The notes below the pieces were generated by a model. The model saw only the letters and a list, made by a program, of their open reading frames with translations, searched no databases and was not told the origin of the DNA. DNA of 64,000 bases from contig JAMWFC010000011.1 of the NCBI GenBank assembly GCA_027475525.1, positions 169,246 to 233,245 of the forward strand, in the 5' to 3' direction. Made by a program: the position numbers and the translations under genes. This DNA comes from Macrolepiota albuminosa. Its lineage: Eukaryota; Basidiomycota; Agaricomycetes; Agaricales; Agaricaceae. The stretch's first letter is position 1; the number at the start of each line of letters is the position of its first letter. Positions 43,620 to 54,150 of this stretch are shown here, piece by piece.

Positions 43620-44764
43620 TGATAGGCTTCTACTCGGACTGAGCACATCAAGGGGCACACTACAGGCCTACAGACACAGGTCATACTCAAGACCCTAGCA
43701 ATCCTCTTGAACACAGGAAACCACGGACCTTAGCGCTCAATTATAGGCGCTGGTTATCAGTCTAAACTACCACTACTAAGCCTTCAGCATATACCATTTA
43801 TTGACCTTGGAGGATTTGGAGACCAAGGACTCAGGGCACTAGCACGATGGCAGGGACACAACTTTGACCAAACCCCAATCAGTTCCATAAAGGGGTTAGC
43901 ATTAGGCGCTGCCATTGGACGAGGCACTTTAATCAGAAGTCTAAAGAATCAACAATCAGTTCCATAAAGGGGTTAGCATTAGGCGCTGCCATTGGACGAG
44001 GCACTTTAATCAGAAGTCTAAAGAATCAGCAGCGACGGAACAGGATATACTCTAGCCTGACATTCTATTCATCAAAAATTGATACCAGAATTAGCGCCGG
44101 CAGCAGAACTCACAGCGTCTGTCGAGGATTTTCCAACCATACCCCGCCAAGGCCTGGCCAATCGGAATTACACTAAAAAGTGAGCAGACTCCTACAAAGT
44201 TTAAGTCAGTTTAGAGTCGCCGTGGCCAATGGGCTATAACGCCGTTGGTCGCCATTGCCCTATGTGTACCGGTCACTGTTGACAGGTCGCCATTAGCTAC
44301 AACCACGAGGAGAGGCGCTAATTGGTAGCGCTGCTAATGGTCTCATTTTAAAAATATAGTAGTGCATAGTATAAAAGATAGCTACTCTGGATGTACATAG
44401 CAATGAATCGTAACTTCTTGAGCACTCAAGTTACCCTTAGCGTTCAAATCACGCTAGCTTGCTCGAACTTTGTCACTAAGTTGGGTGCTAGCCTCATTTA
44501 TCTCGTCTTCGTCGTTTACAGTACCACCTATGGGCACACTACGCTGCGCTACTCACCTTTTCCTCTATATCTTTGTGTAAACTATAACGCTTACCATTTG
44601 CCAGGTAGCATGCAAAGCGCTATCATCTAGCACGTCGTTTTATCACCTTTGCTCAAGCACACCAGGACTCTGTCAGAACTCCTCATAACTACGCATGCCA
44701 AGCGCTGGAGATGGCATTGTACTGCGTATACGTCCAGCGCACCCAACTACAGTTGGCATCATCA
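43620..44764 (+). mobile_element. LTR1070 solo LTR, copy 4
   Basis: TGATAGGCTTCTACT to GGCATCATCA with a perfect 4-bp duplication CCGC (43,616-43,619; 44,765-44,768), inserted in the Gy3 antisense gene, which reads on correctly afterwards. The length is 1,145 bp, or 1,068 without the 77-bp duplication at 43,876. Confidence 0.85.
43876..44028. repeat. 77-bp-period tandem duplication in LTR1070 copy 4
   Basis: 43,876-43,951 recurs at 43,953-44,028 (76 matching bases, period 77). Confidence 0.9.
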
Positions 44765-44999
44765 CCGCCTCCTGTCTCACCCCCTTCTTGCTACATGCCA
44801 ATAATGTCTGGACCCCCTGGAGGTGCCCTGCCATCACCTGGTGTTGATCTGCAATCTCCCTCTGCTCCTGCTCAGCCTACTCCAGGTGCTCCTGGAGAGC
44901 CCCCACATCAACACCCAGCAGCTGCCCCAACAAGGGGGAAAAAACCACTGGGGACAAGCACAGGAAAGAGGCCAGAGATGGGGTTTCTTGGAGTGGAAA

Positions 45000-45442
45000 G
45001 GGATTCCTGGGGTAAGAGACTTAGTTTGGAGATTGGGAGAAGTCAAAAGGGTAATGGAGTTAGGGTCAAGTCGAGAACTGGGGGTTCTAGGATGAGACCA
45101 GGATTAGTAACTTTAAGTTGCAGAGTGCATACCAATCTCAAGAGCACATGTAAAAGTCAAGCGTGCCAGTCAAAGCATGCCAGCCAAAGCATGCTAGTCA
45201 GTGCATACCAGTCAATCAAAAGGCACACAAACAAATCAGTGTAATATCAAGATTAAGGTACTACAAGTAGGTAGCTACTCTTTAAGTACATGCAGGGGTC
45301 ACTCTGGGTTTCTGAGGAGTTCTGAGATGTCTGGGGCAGTTCTGAGAGTTAATGGGCAGCAGTGGAAGGAGGGGGATTGTATACTGGGAATTGCACATGC
45401 AGAGCGTGCAATCAATTGGTGTGGAGAGAAGGCTGTGATGAC
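45000..45442 (-). repeat. Decayed Gy-family LTR in reverse orientation
   Basis: The complement of the Gy2 LTR middle: GAGTGCATACCAATC, the CAAAGCATGCCAG run near 45,170, TAATATCAAGATTA and CAATCAATTGGTGTGGAG. Both ends are missing. It lies against Gy3 in opposite orientation, so it comes from a second element or an inversion. Confidence 0.75.
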
Positions 45443-45831
45443 ATACACACACACACACAAAGAGGTAAGAACAAGAAGGGGTATACAAAAACCTAAATCC
45501 ACATAAAAACCTACGTGGCGTGGTACACAATAATCTCGCTTTTTTTCTCCACCAAACAAAAAACAAAACAAAAAAAGTCATAAGAAAAGGGAAACAAGAG
45601 ACGAGGAACCGGGGGGGGGTGGTATATGTGGGTAGATACACGAATAACGAAGGGAGTTGTACATCGTCGAGGGGCGACAACATTGATATATAGATAGATA
45701 TATAAATAGTATGTTTGTGCGTTAGCCTGAGGAGTCATAGAAGCAAAGGGGGGCGGGAGGGGTAAATGAAAAGCAAGGGAGGCCCAACGGTCAACGTTGA
45801 CCATCGATTCAAAAACGACACCTCGCCTCGC
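45443..45831. other. Downstream flank of the membrane-protein gene
   Basis: Contains a CA-dinucleotide run at 45,445-45,460, a G-run near 45,611, and sequence similar to 32,440-32,640. No gene seen. Confidence 0.5.
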
Positions 45832-47551
45832 TCAAGCAGCCCGACCAACACCTCCATACGCACTCCCATACACGTCCTCTTTCTCATTGCCATACTTCAC
45901 TTCCTCACCTCCCACGCCAGCACCGACGTTGCGCACACCAACGCCCGCCATGCCCGCCATACCCGCCTCCGACAACGAGGACATATGCGTAGGCGTAGGC
46001 GTAGACATGCCCATCATAGGGCTCTGCGCCCTCTCACGTTTCCCAAACGTGAACCCGCGCCCAAGGCTCGCGCGTATACTCAATTTACGCCCTTTCACCT
46101 TGGGCGATGCCGTCGGCGGCGGAGGCGTGCGTACCGCGTACGCGCGGAGCATGGCGTCAGGGGACATCGCTTGTCCCTCCTGCTGGTGTGTATACACAGA
46201 CATACCCGACGTAGGTGTGTGTGACGAGATGGGCGAGGCGTGTGCAGGTGGTGGTGCCTGCGGGAGGAGGTAGTCGTCTGCTATGTTCGAGGATAAACGC
46301 ATCACTGCGTGCGGTGTCAGCGGGAGGCCATAGAAGAGAAACGAAACGCAAAGACGTACTACTAAGAGCAGGCATGACCTCGTCGTACTCTTCGTTCTTT
46401 TCAGGCGCGGGGCTCAGCCGTCCATGCATCCTCGCGCGTATATCCTCCGGCGTCAACGTGAGCGGGCCACTAGTCTGGCGTGGGGACATAGGCTGCACGT
46501 GCATACCACGACGTGGACTCGCCTCGACCTCGCTCTCGACCTCGGAATCAGGGTAGACAGAGGGCACGCCCGAGACGACGTCTTTGCGCGGGGGGACGGG
46601 GGGCACGTACGCGCTGCCGCGGGCGGGGGGGCCGCGGGTGCGTCGGCTGTCGGTGGATGGGCGGCCCAGGGTGTCTGCGAAAGACACGCGGGACACACGG
46701 GAGGCGCGCTCGGCGGCGATGGCGGCTGCTGCGCCGGGGTTGCGGAGGCCAACGCCGGTGCCGGTGCGTACCTGCTTCATCTGCGGGGGAGCAGCGGCAG
46801 CGGCGGCTGGAGCCGGGGCGTCGATGGAGGGACGGATGTGGCCGAATGAGAACGCTGCAGAGTCGCGGGCCTGGGCCATGGACGAGCGGATGGCGGCTTG
46901 TGCGCCGGCGGCAGAGATGCTCTTCCAGTCGGTGGAGATGGTGGACATGCGTTTGTCGAGTGCCTGGGAGAAGCGTTTGGATTGGGCAGAGGCGCGGCGG
47001 CGTTGGTAGCGCAGGTACGCGAAGACGGCGAGGCCGACGAAGAGCAGCGGGAGCAGCACGGCGGCGGCGGTGGCGCCGGGCGACAGGGACTTGGAGGTGG
47101 CGCTGGACACGACGGCGGCCTCGGCTGCGGACGAAGTAGACTCCGCGGCAGTGCCAGTGTAAGTGAAGGTGAAGATGGGGCCGGCAGGGAGAGGAGTCAT
47201 GGCGGGCGGGATGCCAGCAGGGACAATGACGAGCTGGACTTGGACTTGTGATGTCGAGTTCCACCATGCTGGCTGGACAGTGACAGACTTTTGGGCATCG
47301 GCGTTGGGGACGGCAGACCAGACGGTGATTTCGGTGGTATCGCCGTTGTACCCCGGGGCAAGCAGGTGGATGTCGACTTTCTGGGCTTCGAGGCAGCTAG
47401 AATCCCATTTAATCTCGAGAGGCTGTTGGGAATCGACGGTCGCGCCATTGGTGGGCGAGTTGTATAGGCCACCAGTGCTGCAGCCTGGGGAAGCAGCGCG
47501 GCGGTGTATTTTGGGGTGGGCCTTGTGGGCGTGGAACGGCGCAAAGCCCAT
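45832..47551 (-). CDS. Single-pass membrane protein with Kre9-like extracellular domain
   Basis: Two exons: 47,551-46,360 and 46,304-45,832, separated by a 55-bp intron (donor GTACGTC, branch CTGAC, acceptor CGCAG), giving 554 residues. The N-terminal domain has GLYNSPTNGATVDSQQPLEI, W and VIVPAG ... PIFTFTYTG, like the beta-sandwich of fungal Kre9/Knh1-type wall proteins. It is followed by a Ser/Thr-rich stalk, a transmembrane helix (AAAVLLPLLFVGLAVFAYL) with RYQRRR inside, and a long Ser/Pro/Arg-rich cytoplasmic tail. It is probably a plasma-membrane protein linked to the cell wall or polarity; this is inference. The chosen ATG (MGFAPFHAHK) shows no signal peptide, so a 5' exon may be missing. 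A decayed paralogue is at 32,640-33,410. Confidence 0.75.
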
Positions 47552-47707
47552 TGTAAAGGAGTGGACGGGTTCAACGAGGGGTGAGCGCGGCAAGTTGACG
47601 TGGGAATCTACTTTACTGCTGTTTTTCGGCTCAATCCGGTTGCCATGGTTTTCAAGCGCGTTTACTTTTACTAATAATACTATCACACGTTATGGGTTGC
47701 AAAACCA

Positions 47708-48314
47708 CAGGGAGTTGCAAAATGTGGTTTTTTAAGAGATCGCAACATCTTTATGTCTGATCCTCTTCGATCTTAATACACCTATATACATATATTTTGG
47801 ATTTCAAATTTGGTGTGAATTAAGCTTGCTGTTGCATTGCGATTGCTTGATCACTGGGCAAAATTTTGCAGTTCTTAAAAAGACTGTTCTCGGTCTTAAT
47901 CTCTAGCCTTTATTTTTGCTCAAGCTTCTAGGTACAGACTGAGTATAACATAAAGCAAGCTCTGGCCAAGTTTTTAGGTCCCTCATGCCCTTAGGAGGAA
48001 TATAGAGGCTGATCTTATGTTTTGCGTGACACTGTGTGATTCCTATTTGATCATGATTTGAAGTCAGCTTTACGTTATCAACAATGAAAAACACGTGACT
48101 ACTTTAAGAATCGGCGTAAAGGCGACTACCGGAGGTGAGGAGTGTTTTCGGAGGCCTCTGCGTGCCAAGATGTGACCCGTTCGGCGCTACATTTTTCTCA
48201 TATTCTTTGTTCAACTGCAGAGGGCTGAAAGTAAAGTAGTCCCGTGACAGTCCTCCGAAGCGGAGATACAACCGGCAGTGTGACAAACCGTGACGAAAGT
48301 TTTGCAACTCCCTG
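47708..48314. repeat. Possible 607-bp element with 15-bp terminal inverted repeats
   Basis: CAGGGAGTTGCAAAA at 47,708 and its exact complement ending at 48,314. The CAGGG start is typical of hAT-type ends, but no 8-bp target duplication is seen. The interior has no long frame. A further TTTTGCAACACCC lies at 48,479, so the repeat family may extend further. Confidence 0.4.
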
Positions 48315-48527
48315 TTTTTGCGTTCTGGCCATCCGGCTTCCTTCCGAGAGAATTCCAGACCGTGCATCCACAAAGATAAATTTATACGTCTCTAGTTAAG
48401 ATACTAGCCTACCGATACCTGAAGTCTGATCAGAAAAAGGTGGGCCCGATGTGCCGCAATTGTCGATTTTGCGGAAAGTTTTGCAACACCCAATTGGTGA
48501 TAGTACAGGAAACAAAATAAACACAAC

Positions 48528-50406
48528 TTACTGACCCTTCAACTGCTTTCCCTCCTCGACTTTCTTCTCATTATGGCTCAACTTTCCCGCAATGACCTTG
48601 ACCTCTCCCTTGACCTTGTTCATCAACTTTGTCTTTTTCCGTTCCCCACTGCTGCTGCTCGAACGCCCTTCACTCTCAGGCGACCGCCGGCTCGTGTCCC
48701 CAGCCACCGCCCTCGCATATGACTCCTGCGACGGTCCTTTGTGTCCTTGCTTTTCCATGAATTTGGGATCAATGGGGTGCAGCGCAGCGGGGTGGTACCC
48801 CGGGTCTAAGCGGACATCGGGGTGTGCGGCAGTGCCGCCGAATCCAGCATTTCCAGTGCCCTGGTCACTTTATCGTTAGATGCACTGAAATGAATCGTGT
48901 AGACATGCCTTGGCGTGGTGGCTGCCCGCGGCCGCACCTGCGACTCCTGTGTCGAACGCGCCGGGAACGCGCGTATCCGTGTCGTGTTCGTGCTACGAGG
49001 ATGAATTTCAACAAACCTCTCTTACAGATATATACCACCGACTATACCTCAACGCTCTACAAAACCATCAACCATCACTTCACCTCAACAACTAAAACGC
49101 CTTACCTTCTTAAGAGGAGAACCAGACCCTCCATCATCTTCCAATCCATCCATCAGCCCCAAAATCCCAAAAAAAGCAGTACACAACCACTCACACTGCG
49201 GATGAATCCTCTCCTCAGGGAGCAACGCCACCCGACTCTCATTCGGTCCACCAGGGAGCGCGCCGACACCGCCCGACTTACCAAGCACCTCATGGTCCGT
49301 CTCATGCGACGGCATACCCTCGAGGCGTCGTTCCTCCGGGAGCTTCGCGACGCTCACCTCGGACGTCGTGCCCGGGAGCGAGCCGACGCCGATCGCTGAG
49401 CCCCCCGGCGTCTCTTTCGATGGGAGCTCGCTCGTTGGCGCGTTGGTGCCGGCTGAACGACCAGCGAATGTGTTTCTCAGTTCGCAGAAGGGGGAAGGGA
49501 GAAAGGAGGGAGAGAGAGGGACTCACGCAGGTACGCACCGACAGACCGCCTGATATAGTTCTTGGCGCTTTGATACATACTAGTCGAAGCCTCCTCTAAC
49601 CAACCAACCAACCAACCAACCATCAATCCCAATCCCAAGCCTTAAGTCCAAAAGCAAACACGCACCTGATTTCCCAACTGACTCGCGCTTACCATGTTTC
49701 TGATGATGATGGTGGGAGTGGGAATGGTGATGAGGGTGTTTATGACTCTTCTTCGCACCCGCACCCTCCTCCAACAGACGTTCATCCGGCAACTTCGCAA
49801 CGCTCGTCTCAGACCTCCCACCGGGCAAAGACCCCACACCACCCACCGACCCACTCAGGATCTCCTTAGACGGCAACTCGCACGCCGCGCATTCACGTTC
49901 GCGTTCCTTCTCTCCCGCACTCGTCGCTATAATTTACATTCATCCACGCATCCAATCGTCAGATATTTCTCATGTGTTCGAAAGACAACGGAAAGGGACT
50001 CACGGAGGTACGCAGCGATCGATTCGGGGAGGTACGGTTTGACAGTCTCAGATACGCTCTCGATCGCGCATTCGACGGGGTTCTTGACGCCCCCATGTCC
50101 ATGTCCATGTCCGTGTCCGTGTCCGTGTCCATGTCCGCGTGCAGATCCTACATTCTTCGAAGCCTCGGCGGGGTGTACGTCTTTGTCTTTACCGGGGTAC
50201 ACCTTGCCCTGCGCCTGCGACTGCGGCTGCGTATACGGGTTGGTATTGACGTCGTGAGTGGGGTCGTCTTTACTCGCAAAGGAGTTTTGGCTGCTTTCTT
50301 GGCGAGTTTGGTGCCGCAGCTGGCTGCTTGGGCTCCGGTAATACGCAGGTCGGTCTTTACCAACCCATTCGTTGGAGGGCATGCGCACAGGCGGGAGTGC
50401 TGCCAT
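48528..50406 (-). CDS. Seven-exon protein with VGxLPG/VAxLPxER repeats; function unknown
   Basis: Exons: 50,406-50,004; 49,926-49,693; 49,595-49,527; 49,452-49,195; 49,137-49,106; 48,992-48,909; 48,860-48,528. Most introns have GTGAGT/GTAAG donors; the last starts GCATGT (GC-AG). The N-terminus is MAALPPVRMPSNEWVG, then a (HG)n run from a hexamer repeat at about 50,094-50,146 and PYLPESIAAYL. Three repeats follow: GGVGSLPG ... SVAKLPDER, IGVGSLPG ... SVAKLPEER and GGVGALPG ... RVALLPEER, with a His run between. The C-terminus is DVRLDPGYHPAALHPIDP and KVKGEVKVIAGKLSH, a CsbD-like pattern known from small fungal proteins (from memory). A 9-bp exon inside the 113-bp intron at 48,993-49,105 is possible. 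Probably soluble; role unknown. Confidence 0.75.
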
Positions 50407-50866
50407 TTCTGTCGTCGTCTGTTGTTAGTCGTGTGTCGTGTGTCGTTGGTCGTGTGTCGTGAATTGAGTAAATGTCGTGAACAAAAAAGAAGTTTAGCGT
50501 TAAAGTAGTTATCGTTTGAGTGTTTAGTGGAATTCAAAGGGACCGAAAAGCCACTCGCCACAATAACAACCCTTGGGGTTTATATAACTGTTTCAGAGGT
50601 TTCGTTTGTCTCGGAACGTTATGACGTCGGTGGGTTGCCACAAACCGGAGCATGAGGTGTGGTCTTTATAGAGTATATATTCAAAAATAAAATAAAATAA
50701 AGGAAACGAAATAAAGAAAATTCGAACAGGAAGGAGCATTGGACGAAGCGTCTATGACAGGTCCACTCCACACTCATCAAAGTCTTCTCTTCCTTTGGGA
50801 ATGCGTACAAGAGGGTTCCATCTGCATTGAAAAGATCATATATTTCCCCTGAGCTTGTTCACGTAT
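50407..50866. other. Intergenic region
   Basis: Between the start of the repeat-protein gene and tRNA-Leu; it contains GTGTGTCGT short repeats near 50,430-50,460. It should hold the promoter of the minus-strand gene. Confidence 0.5.
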
Positions 50867-50967
50867 GGTGAGATGGCCGAGCGGTCTAAGGCGCCAGACT
50901 AAGGCAGCAGTATGTTGTTGCTCATCTGGTCTCTTCGGGGGCGGGAGTTCGAATCTCCCTCTCATCA
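50867..50967 (+). tRNA. tRNA-Leu(AAG) with 19-nt intron
   Basis: Exons match 35,481-35,585: acceptor GGTGAGA/TCTCATC, anticodon AAG at 50,901-50,903, discriminator A. The intron 50,905-50,923 is unrelated in sequence and length to that of the other copy. Mature length 82 nt. Confidence 0.95.
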
Positions 50968-51228
50968 CTATTACAAGCGTCGCGATGGCCTAACTTTTTT
51001 GGAAAGAATAAGGAAGAGTGCGATATGTGTGCGAGGAAACAATGGGAGTGGGTTGGGTAAGGTCATCCGCGTCAGGTATCCATGGGAATAAAGTTTGATT
51101 AGCAGTGACGTCAATACGGTAGCGTTAAACTAGAGAAAAAAACTGAAATAATTCACAAACCCATCAATTCCTCGATACCCAGCGCAAAGCTTTCCTTCTA
51201 TCTAGATGGCAGAGTCGTATTTCAGTCC
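50968..51228. other. Downstream flank of F-box copy B
   Basis: Homology with copy A ends at about 51,117; the short rest up to the tRNA is unique in the window. Confidence 0.5.
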
Positions 51229-53027
51229 TCAATAACCGAACCTATCTCTGAACATCTGCCCAAGTATCGTCCACTTCTCTTCAAGTTCATCACTGCAGTC
51301 AACATCCATACTAAACGTGCCATCAGCTCTTTCGACTCCCGTTACATTGGGAAACATCGCTATAAGACACCTAAAAAGCGGCTCTGGATCCATCTCGTCA
51401 GCCCCAAATTTGTGTAGGGAGAAAATGCCTGTGATATTTGTGTTCGATGCGCTTCCATCAGCAGGGAGAAGTGACAAATCGAAATGGGTAGCTGTGGGAT
51501 GAATCTCAAGAGTCGTGACCTTGCGACATTTTCGCAACAGGGGGATGAGCCCCTTGAGCGAGAAACAATGGTCGACTGTGTCGATGATGAGAGTTCTTAA
51601 ATCCGGCCATGCGAGCGCAGCTTCTGCAAGCCATGCATCGTTAAGACGCTCCAAATCTCCCATCCTGAGAACGACATGCTGCAGTGCCCAGAGCGACAAA
51701 AACGGCTGGAAAGTGGAAGATGGTAACTGGGCATATAGCTCGTATCCACGCTTGTCAGTGAGAGTAATACTCTTCAAACTCTCCCTGAGAAACGTATTGG
51801 ACGCGATAGCAGACGTGAGATTCTGGAAGCCGTGTGAAGTGGGGAGGTCCTCAGAGTCGTTAGGTGATGTTGACTCAACATCACCTAAGGACTCTAGTTG
51901 GATATCCAATGCCTTGAAGCGACAATTCATGGTCCAGAACAAGGCAGCCACTGTGTCCCAATCCGGGGCATGCAACTGCAGGTCTTGCATGCTTTGAAAG
52001 AGGCCATCCGCAGTCGCGAAGGAAGTTATGTCAGTTTTCTGACTTAAAATCAAGCCCTCGATGGACTTGAGCGATGGAAGCGATCCAAGAAGGCGTATTT
52101 TCTCTTTGTGAATGGAACTTATGGAACCACGGACATTTTCGAGTTTGTTCAGTCCCAGGAAGAGGTCGAAGTTCTCAGTGTGCTCCAAAAAGTCAAATTC
52201 ACCAGTATTAAGAGTGACAATGTTGGAGCAATTACTAACAAGAAATGGGACAGTAATTTTCCATCTATACATAATAAGCTTGGATCGAAGTTTTTTGTCT
52301 TCAAGTGTGAGTGACCTGAGTCCTTGAGGAAACCAACAGTTCAAGTACGACCCGAGGCCTTGAGTAAACCAACAGTCCAGGTATGACGCTGAAGAACTCA
52401 TGAAGCAATTGTCCAACAAGCGGAGAACCAATGTCGCCTCGCGCAAGTTTGGAAGTAGACATTTTGCGCCTTTTCTATGACTATACTCGTGAAGGGCAGC
52501 AAAAACGCCAGAGTGAATGGGAACAGGTGCTAATTGCTTTGTTGATGACTGAACGAATTCGCTTAGACGCATGATACTGATCATAGACGCGTAGTATCCA
52601 AATCGTTCGTAGTCGCTGTCAACCAAATCCCTTGTGAAAATCTTTGTTTTTTTTTTTTTTAAAAAAAAGAAAGGTTTTTTCAACTTTAGGGTTGGGCCGG
52701 AGAATCAAGAAGTACTAACCAACTTTCTATAGGACTTGGCTTTTGTCTCGACCCAAAGGTCTCCAGGCAAGACCCGGATGAGTACCCCAATGTCTGGTGG
52801 GGACTTCCACAGAAGACGGAGCGCGATGTCTAGAGGTTCACCACGAGAGACGAAAATCAGTAAACTCGTGTTCTACGAGACGGTTTCCATTATGACAAGA
52901 GAAAAGGCTGACTTGAAAATGTCCTACAAGACCTCGCGATACAGCTGAGTGAACGAAGATCCTGGTCTGCTGAAATATACGAAAAAATTTCGCGTAAAAT
53001 CTCGGGGCAAGTTAGACAAAAATGCAT
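51229..53027 (-). CDS. F-box protein, copy B (intact, three exons)
   Basis: Exons 53,027-52,913, 52,829-52,720 and 52,641-51,229 give 545 residues. Exon 1 is an F-box, MHFCLTCPEILREFF ... SYISADQDLRSLS and CRTF. Exon 2 reads ALRLLWKSPPDIGVL and VLPGDLWV, typical of the region after the F-box in mushroom F-box proteins. Exon 3 starts IFTRDLVDSDYERFGYYASM and continues as a long Leu-rich repeat-like domain. Introns: 83 bp (GTCAGC, branch ACTGAT, CTCTAG) and 78 bp (GTTAGT ... CAAAG). The protein should bind Skp1 by the F-box and a target by the Leu-rich part; the target is unknown. The GTCAGC donor is weak, so the exon 1/2 junction is the least certain part. Confidence 0.8.
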
Positions 53028-53127
53028 GGTTGTAAGAAGTCAAGTCATGGAGTCTAGTCAGATTATAAAGACGCTTTGCGTTTGTTCTTGTCACCCAGTG
53101 ATCGGACACGAGCCTTGTTTTCTGTGG

Positions 53128-53382
53128 CAACTGTGGCCATCTCTCTTAATTTTTTTCTTGTGATTTCGTGATTGTTGTTGGCAATTGAAAATGTTCTGAA
53201 GTAATAGACCTAGTCCCAGCTATTGATCGAAGGCTCTAATTGTGCCCACACATCAGCTGTACCCACACTGTGCCCACATTTTCTGATGGGCCACTTCTTG
53301 GAATCTTTGGACAACAAATCACATCACCGTGGCAACCACGGGTCAATTTATTTGTCTTTATTCCTTTCTTTCTACTGCTCTA
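53128..53382. other. Upstream region of F-box copy B
   Basis: Homologous to 35,738-36,000 up to 53,375, then cut by the copia LTR that starts at 53,383. Confidence 0.6.
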
Positions 53383-54150
53383 TGTTAGAACCTTAGACGG
53401 TAAGTTCAACCTATAGAATACACGGTTTAAGTATATTCTAAGGTAGCATAAGTATAATATCTTTGGTATACAAGTGTATGTGCTCACCCTCAGTCCGTGT
53501 ATGTGTAGGTATAGCTGTATATATATTCGGTATTTATGGGTCTATGAGACAAGTCAATGACTACTCATAAACAGGTAATCAGAGGGTGAATATAATATAC
53601 AGTAATAGAAAGACACTTACATCCTCAGTGTACAGTCTCTGTGATAGCAACTGAGGATGTCATGTCACGATGGTGCCTCTCTAAGTTATAAACACATGAC
53701 CACACAGTACAACTGACTCAATAGGACATCTGTCTCATAGTATTCATCAATGCAGGGATATAGATTGAATTGACAGTTTATTGGGCCATTTATGGTGACT
53801 CTGTACCTCTTTCTGTTATCCAACACTCCTCCTTAACCATAAGTGGCACTCATCCTTGCACAGAATTGTGGTATCAGCTGAGTCCAAGTGATTGGAAAAG
53901 TCTTGTAAATCAAGGGATAGATAAGGCCTTGGTAAATAAATCCACTATGTTATCTCAAGTGTTGATGTATTGAACAACAAGTTCTTTTTAGGCTACTAAT
54001 TTGCATAGAAAATGGTATTTGATATCCATATGTTTCACTCTCAAGTGAAGGAGGGGGTCCTTGGATAAGTTTCTGGCCTCATTGTTATTACACATCACTG
54101 TAATGAGATGCTTCAATGTGAAAAGCCAAGCAGACACATCAACCACCCAA
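53383..54150 (-). mobile_element. Copia1: 3' end of a Ty1/copia element on the minus strand
   Basis: The LTR is 53,383-53,825 (on the minus strand TGTTGGATAAC ... GGTTCTAACA), preceded by the purine tract AAGGAGGAG. Further right on the minus strand is the RNase H C-terminus: NNNEARNLSKDPLLHLRVKH, MDIKYHFLCK, VDLFTKALS. Many stops; the rest of the element is missing. Confidence 0.75.

Larger units (their letters stand above)
42277..44985 (+). mobile_element. Gy3: Gy1/Gy2-family chromovirus fragment
   Basis: Begins abruptly within integrase (CRLTKQAIFLPC, FAKHGLLDDIVFNHGPLFVSKFW), jumps at about 42,600 to the chromodomain end (ETMPQPC-like reading, SIWEIPPPGTGL) and continues through the 3' region and antisense gene, with LTR1070 copy 4 inserted at 43,620. 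It ends at about 44,985 where a reversed Gy LTR begins. Asp 2 of the integrase is Asn (FNHG for SDRG). CpG-depleted like Gy1. Confidence 0.8.

Noticed and set aside
46453..47267. Long open frames on both strands (for example 46,513-47,139 plus and 46,548-47,267 minus)
   Set aside because: They overlap the membrane-protein exon, are Arg/Gly/Ala-rich shadows of GC-rich sequence, and show no domain or intron logic.
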